From JAQICX01 sp964441455 (GTDB lineage Bacteria > Verrucomicrobiota > Kiritimatiellia > JAQICX01): DNA of 5,727 nucleotides. A model generated the notes under the pieces. It saw only the letters and a program-made list of their open reading frames with translations, was not told the DNA's origin and did no database searches. The stretch lies in the NCBI GenBank assembly GCA_964441455.1, contig CAYTUX010000067.1, positions 1 to 5,727 of the forward strand, written 5' to 3'. A program made the translations under genes and the position numbers. Below, in pieces: positions 4,194-5,727 of this stretch (position 1 is the stretch's first letter; each line of letters opens with the position of its first letter).

Positions 4194-5384
4194 TTATTTT
4201 TTCTTCTTATCTCCGCCAAACAGACTGTTTAATCCCTCCGAAATACTTTTTCCTGCCTCCTGAGCAGCATCTTTATACTCTTCAGGAACATATTTATTAA
4301 TCAATGTTGATTTTGTAACTTCAAAAACAACTTTTGTCAGAGCAGGTTTAAGATCAACTTCGGGATCATCCCATGAACCTTTAACCGGAACTATAACTTT
4401 AATTATATCAGGAAGCTTAACACTTCCGGCCTGATTTGCCAGACTGCCATACAACTTCGGATTTTTAAAAATAAATTCAATATTTGAAGCCTCTGTATAT
4501 AAACCTTTTTCACAGACCATATTAAGTTTAAGATCCAGATTGCTGCTGCCCACACCGAGTTTCTCACACCACTCTTCTATTTCAAGCATATTAAAAGAAG
4601 CTATAGTTCCATGTGCTGCAAAACTTGGTTTGCTCATATCAGTCAAAGGATAAATAATACAATCAATATACACCTGAGGTTCGCTATCCTTGCGAGCATT
4701 ACCACTTTGAATATTAAGACTACCCGGAGAACTTTCACTCTCCATGTTGGTAATGTTCCTGGCTTCTAAAATTAGATTCCAGTCAAGACTATACTCTTTC
4801 TTAATATAATCTCCAGGCACCAGAATAAATGAAAAAAGAAAATTAAAAGCTGAATTTTGAAGTTTAAAGTCTACCGGTTCAGTTGTTTTGGTAGAGACCT
4901 CTTCATCTGCACTTACAACCGTATCTGATTTTTTAGAGGTTTTATTCTTATTGTCTTTTCCAGACGTTTCTTTTGCCTTTTCCGCTGAAATATGATTAGC
5001 CAGATCAAGTACATTTAAATTCTTTGCATCTTTAGCCATAACAGCTAGATGAACATCTTTCAATTTAAGTTCGTTAATATATACCTCTTTTTTGAATAGT
5101 GCTTTCATCCTCAAATCCGTTTTAAACTCTCCAATGGTCAGCAAATCACCATCATAACCCTCCGGATTTCCAAGAACAACTCCTTCAACATTAACAATTC
5201 CTTTAAAAAGATTGAGACTTAAATTCTTAATAGCCACATCCACTCCGGTAATCTCTTCAACTTGAGGAAGAACAAATTTGTCTACGGTCTTTTTAAGATA
5301 CTTAACCCCAAAAATCTGTGCACAAATTAATACAACCACACAAAATAAAACCAATCCCAACAATATCTTTCCAAGTTTTTTCAT
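4194..5384 (-). CDS. AsmA-like envelope protein
   Basis: This 396-residue protein has an N-terminal membrane anchor (about 5-26) and a periplasmic remainder. Residues 46-128 resemble the AsmA/DUF748 start: a stretch ending in VVLGNPEGY (69-77), then alternating hydrophobic strands and the NLNVLDL element (122-128). A Lys/Ser/Thr/Glu-rich linker follows (about 132-170). Near the C-terminus, VPVKGSWDDPEVDL (332-345) matches the repeat-end motif typical of AsmA and TamB proteins. The family is linked to outer-membrane biogenesis and lipid traffic. At under 400 residues it is a short member. The frame is open to 5435, but ATG at 5384 is the better start: AGGA lies 6 nt before it, it opens directly into MKKLGKILLG, and the 17 extra codons translate repeat-related DNA. 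It is monocistronic here, and its exact role is unknown. Confidence 0.78.
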   Translation of the reverse strand: MKKLGKILLGLVLFCVVVLICAQIFGVKYLKKTVDKFVLPQVEEITGVDVAIKNLSLNLFKGIVNVEGVVLGNPEGYDGDLLTIGEFKTDLRMKALFKKEVYINELKLKDVHLAVMAKDAKNLNVLDLANHISAEKAKETSGKDNKNKTSKKSDTVVSADEEVSTKTTEPVDFKLQNSAFNFLFSFILVPGDYIKKEYSLDWNLILEARNITNMESESSPGSLNIQSGNARKDSEPQVYIDCIIYPLTDMSKPSFAAHGTIASFNMLEIEEWCEKLGVGSSNLDLKLNMVCEKGLYTEASNIEFIFKNPKLYGSLANQAGSVKLPDIIKVIVPVKGSWDDPEVDLKPALTKVVFEVTKSTLINKYVPEEYKDAAQEAGKSISEGLNSLFGGDKKKK

Positions 5385-5501
5385 AATTATTCCTTTCCAT
5401 AAGCTCGGTTCTGTCACCCAGCTACTAACGACCATTATTATTCTATAAATTTGACATTATAGAGCCTCTTTCAAAAATCAGACCCCAGTTATATTAAATA
5501 A

Positions 5502-5514
5502 GGGGCAACGCCCC
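5502..5514. repeat. Mini hairpin GGGGC-AAC-GCCCC
   Basis: Perfect 5-bp arms flank an AAC loop, the same 5-3-5 design as 207-219. It is GC-rich in AT-rich DNA. It is not followed by a T-tract, so I do not call it a terminator. Confidence 0.7.
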
Positions 5515-5534
5515 GAAACAGCACTGCTTAGGGG

Positions 5535-5590
5535 AGGTGTCACGCTGTTATTTGCTTTTAAACAAAAAGCAAACGACGGAAGGAGTACTT
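5535..5590 (-). repeat. Dispersed hairpin module, copy 2 (inverted)
   Basis: TTTGCTTTT (5551-5559) and AAAAGCAAA (5565-5573) form a perfect 9-bp stem. The reverse complement aligns with 3538-3600, including the flanks GTCACGC and CGTC. The two copies face opposite ways, about 2 kb apart. Confidence 0.8.
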
Positions 5591-5597
5591 ACTCCCA

Positions 5598-5727
5598 ATC
5601 AAACATTATCTTTTTTTGACTCACGACTCATGACGCCAGACACATGACCAACCAAGATGCCGATGAGGAGCATCGGTGCTCCAAAAATTACTTCCCCCAT
5701 CAGATCCAAAGTGCTCCTCCCCTGTTT
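5598..5727 (-). repeat. Composite repeat module, right copy (inverted relative to 124-306)
   Basis: Read on the minus strand it gives the dispersed word (5706-5727), the CCGATG/CATCGG hairpin (about 5662-5678), the heptad tract (5618-5652) and the conserved tail. It lacks the 61-bp segment present at 195-255. The window ends at the edge of the dispersed word, so the module may continue further right. Confidence 0.88.
5618..5652. repeat. Five-unit 7-bp repeat (GACTCAC type)
   Basis: There are five consecutive heptads, each starting with GA: GACTCAC, GACTCAT, then three more diverged units. It is the reverse-strand counterpart of 257-291. The 7-bp register is kept in both copies although individual bases differ. 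Confidence 0.83.

Larger units (their letters stand above)
5385..5597. other. Leader and promoter region of the AsmA-like gene, with repeats
   Basis: On the minus strand a Shine-Dalgarno AGGA precedes the ATG at 5384, and a TATAAT at 5454-5459 could be a -10 box, though I find no good -35 at the usual spacing. The third copy of the 13-bp CCCAGCTACTAAC word (5417-5429) lies between them, so it would be in the transcript. Further out come a mini hairpin (5502-5514) and the inverted copy of the TTTGCTTTT hairpin module (about 5535-5590). There is no gene. Confidence 0.55.

Noticed and set aside
5385..5435. Upstream start at 5435 for the AsmA-like protein
   Set aside because: The 17 extra residues precede an ideal membrane-anchor start, translate a dispersed 13-bp word, and have a weaker start context than the ATG at 5384.

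Overview
This is an AT-rich window from what looks like a Gram-negative, probably anaerobic bacterium. It carries a Tat-type periplasmic ferredoxin, a membrane polyferredoxin and an AsmA-like envelope protein. The AsmA-like sequence and the repeat-heavy spacers remind me of Lentisphaerota and other PVC-type lineages, but that is only an impression. There is no rRNA, tRNA or CRISPR array to place it better.

Layout: 1-581 has no gene and is built from short repeats and small hairpins. 582-2305 (minus strand) is a two-gene operon. A Tat-signal protein with four [4Fe-4S] motifs (NapG-like, 1751-2305) overlaps by 4 bp a seven-helix NapH/NosR-type polyferredoxin (582-1754), and a good sigma-70-type promoter lies just upstream (2329-2357). 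Together they look like an electron conduit across the inner membrane. No terminal reductase or dehydrogenase is encoded next to them here. 2363-2640 is a mosaic of a possible gene remnant, an interleaved inverted-repeat element and 15/16-bp direct repeats. 2669-3082 (minus) is the N-terminal third of an AAA ATPase of the DUF4143/COG1373 type, cut off after the sensor-1 region. 3083-4193 has no intact gene, but it holds a 19-bp inverted-repeat pair enclosing about 386 bp (3631-4016), several perfect hairpins and a short piece of apparent coding sequence. 4194-5384 (minus) is the AsmA-like protein. 5385-5727 is promoter and leader DNA followed by an inverted copy of the repeat found near the left end.

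The strongest unexplained signal is the non-coding DNA. The same few modules recur in both orientations: a 19-22 bp word in four copies, hairpins with 5-10 bp arms, and near-tandem repeats of several unrelated sequences that all have a period of exactly 7 bp. Related inverted copies of one composite module (124-306 and 5598-5727) bracket all the genes. No transposase is visible in the window, so any mobilising activity would have to act from elsewhere.
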